In this document: piece after piece, positions 63,892 through 64,000 of the stretch
Numbering within the stretch: position 1 is the stretch's first letter
Layout: each line of letters begins with the position of its first letter
Assembly: GCF_002723975.1 (NCBI RefSeq)
Contig: NZ_BEWO01000009.1
Coordinates: 62,001 to 126,000, forward strand
DNA length: 64,000 bases
Source of the DNA: Gluconobacter japonicus
GTDB taxonomy: Bacteria; Pseudomonadota; Alphaproteobacteria; Acetobacterales; Acetobacteraceae
Direction of reading: 5' to 3'
Translations under genes and position numbers: made by a program
The notes under the pieces: model-generated
Database searches by the model: none
What the model saw: only the letters and a program-made list of their open reading frames with translations
What the model was told of the DNA's origin: nothing

Positions 63892-64000
63892 TTTTTCTTG
63901 TACTTCATAATAATATTGTTCCATTTTTCTTTAACAACATTATCATAATGTGAATTCATAACACTTTCATGCGCCTGCTCCATAAGATCGGAAATCTCAT
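63888..64000 (-). CDS. C-terminal end of an AT-rich gene (runs off the right edge)
   Basis: A minus-strand frame open to the window edge, ending at 63888, reads EISDLMEQAHESVMNSHYD, then VVKEKWNNIIMKYKKN. Composition is typical of glycosyltransferase or similar tails. It converges on the secreted-protein gene, the two stops overlapping by three bases. Only 37 codons are visible, so no family can be given. Confidence 0.55.
   Translation of the reverse strand, partial: EISDLMEQAHESVMNSHYDNVVKEKWNNIIMKYKKN

Noticed and set aside
1-64000. CRISPR array, insertion sequence or integron
   Set aside because: No regularly spaced repeats, transposase-like proteins or terminal repeats with target duplications were seen on reading both strands.

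Overview
The window is a chromosomal segment from an acetic acid bacterium, almost certainly Gluconobacter or a very close relative. The strongest marker is the sldB-sldA pair (about 21.2-23.8 kb), the membrane-bound PQQ polyol (glycerol/sorbitol) dehydrogenase typical of that genus. It is supported by a cytosolic mannitol dehydrogenase, a xylitol-dehydrogenase-type SDR, an LldD-type lactate dehydrogenase, a 2,5-diketogluconate-reductase-like AKR and a signal-less levansucrase. Gene density is high and most genes are housekeeping. I saw no CRISPR array, insertion sequence, rRNA operon or replication origin.

Layout. 0-6.2 kb, minus strand: hrpB helicase (runs off the left edge), a nitroreductase, apt, a lone receiver domain, a Bcr/CflA pump and a VTT membrane protein. 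6.2-16.7 kb: a PadR regulator with a Gly/Arg-rich arm and paired palindromes, a hypothetical protein, an ABM protein, a NUDIX hydrolase, dinB, a DUF2501 lipoprotein, an MFS transporter, a LOG protein, msrC, a GST, mannitol dehydrogenase, a dienelactone hydrolase and an AKR. 16.9-21.1 kb, minus strand: GT4 glycosyltransferase, a tiny basic protein, a DMT transporter, dcd and murA. 21.2-25.1 kb: sldBA and an unassigned lipoprotein. 25.2-28.6 kb: dnaK-dnaJ behind a heat-shock-type promoter. 28.65-31.44 kb: one AT-richer DUF4132 gene that looks accessory. 31.6-45.5 kb: lldD, a phosphatase, class I aldolase, nsrR/hmp with an NsrR box between them, azoR/HxlR, dapB, xylitol dehydrogenase, metK-trmB, ETF-QO-etfB-etfA, a signal peptidase and tRNA-Pro(CGG). 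45.6-49.5 kb: the most unusual block, with a holin-like membrane protein, signal-less levansucrase, papain-like peptidase and lipoprotein, preceded by a promoter plus terminator leader. 49.5-61.1 kb: hemH, a 43-residue membrane protein, a host-attachment-like protein, murQ-anmK, asd, a 2OG oxygenase, an esterase, sucA without sucB, a 52-residue lipoprotein and a RecD/Dda-like helicase. 61.4-64 kb: AT-rich surface genes (a GT2 enzyme, a secreted protein of unknown family and a clipped gene).

How the genes fit together. Periplasmic PQQ oxidation (sldBA) supplies ketoses that the cytosolic mannitol and xylitol dehydrogenases can reduce or interconvert. Class I aldolase and the pentose phosphate pathway would serve gluconeogenesis. 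ETF/ETF-QO and LldD feed the quinone pool. murQ-anmK recycle cell-wall amino sugars, and asd, dapB and murA supply peptidoglycan precursors.

Main candidates for novelty: (1) the levansucrase block, which may be a holin/peptidase-assisted export module for a signal-less exoenzyme, with an attenuator-like leader; (2) the coupled papain-like peptidase and lipoprotein pair within it; (3) two conserved genes, hrpB and trmB, whose only usable start appears to be CTG; (4) the PadR protein with an RGG-like arm; (5) the DUF4132 insertion beside dnaJ.
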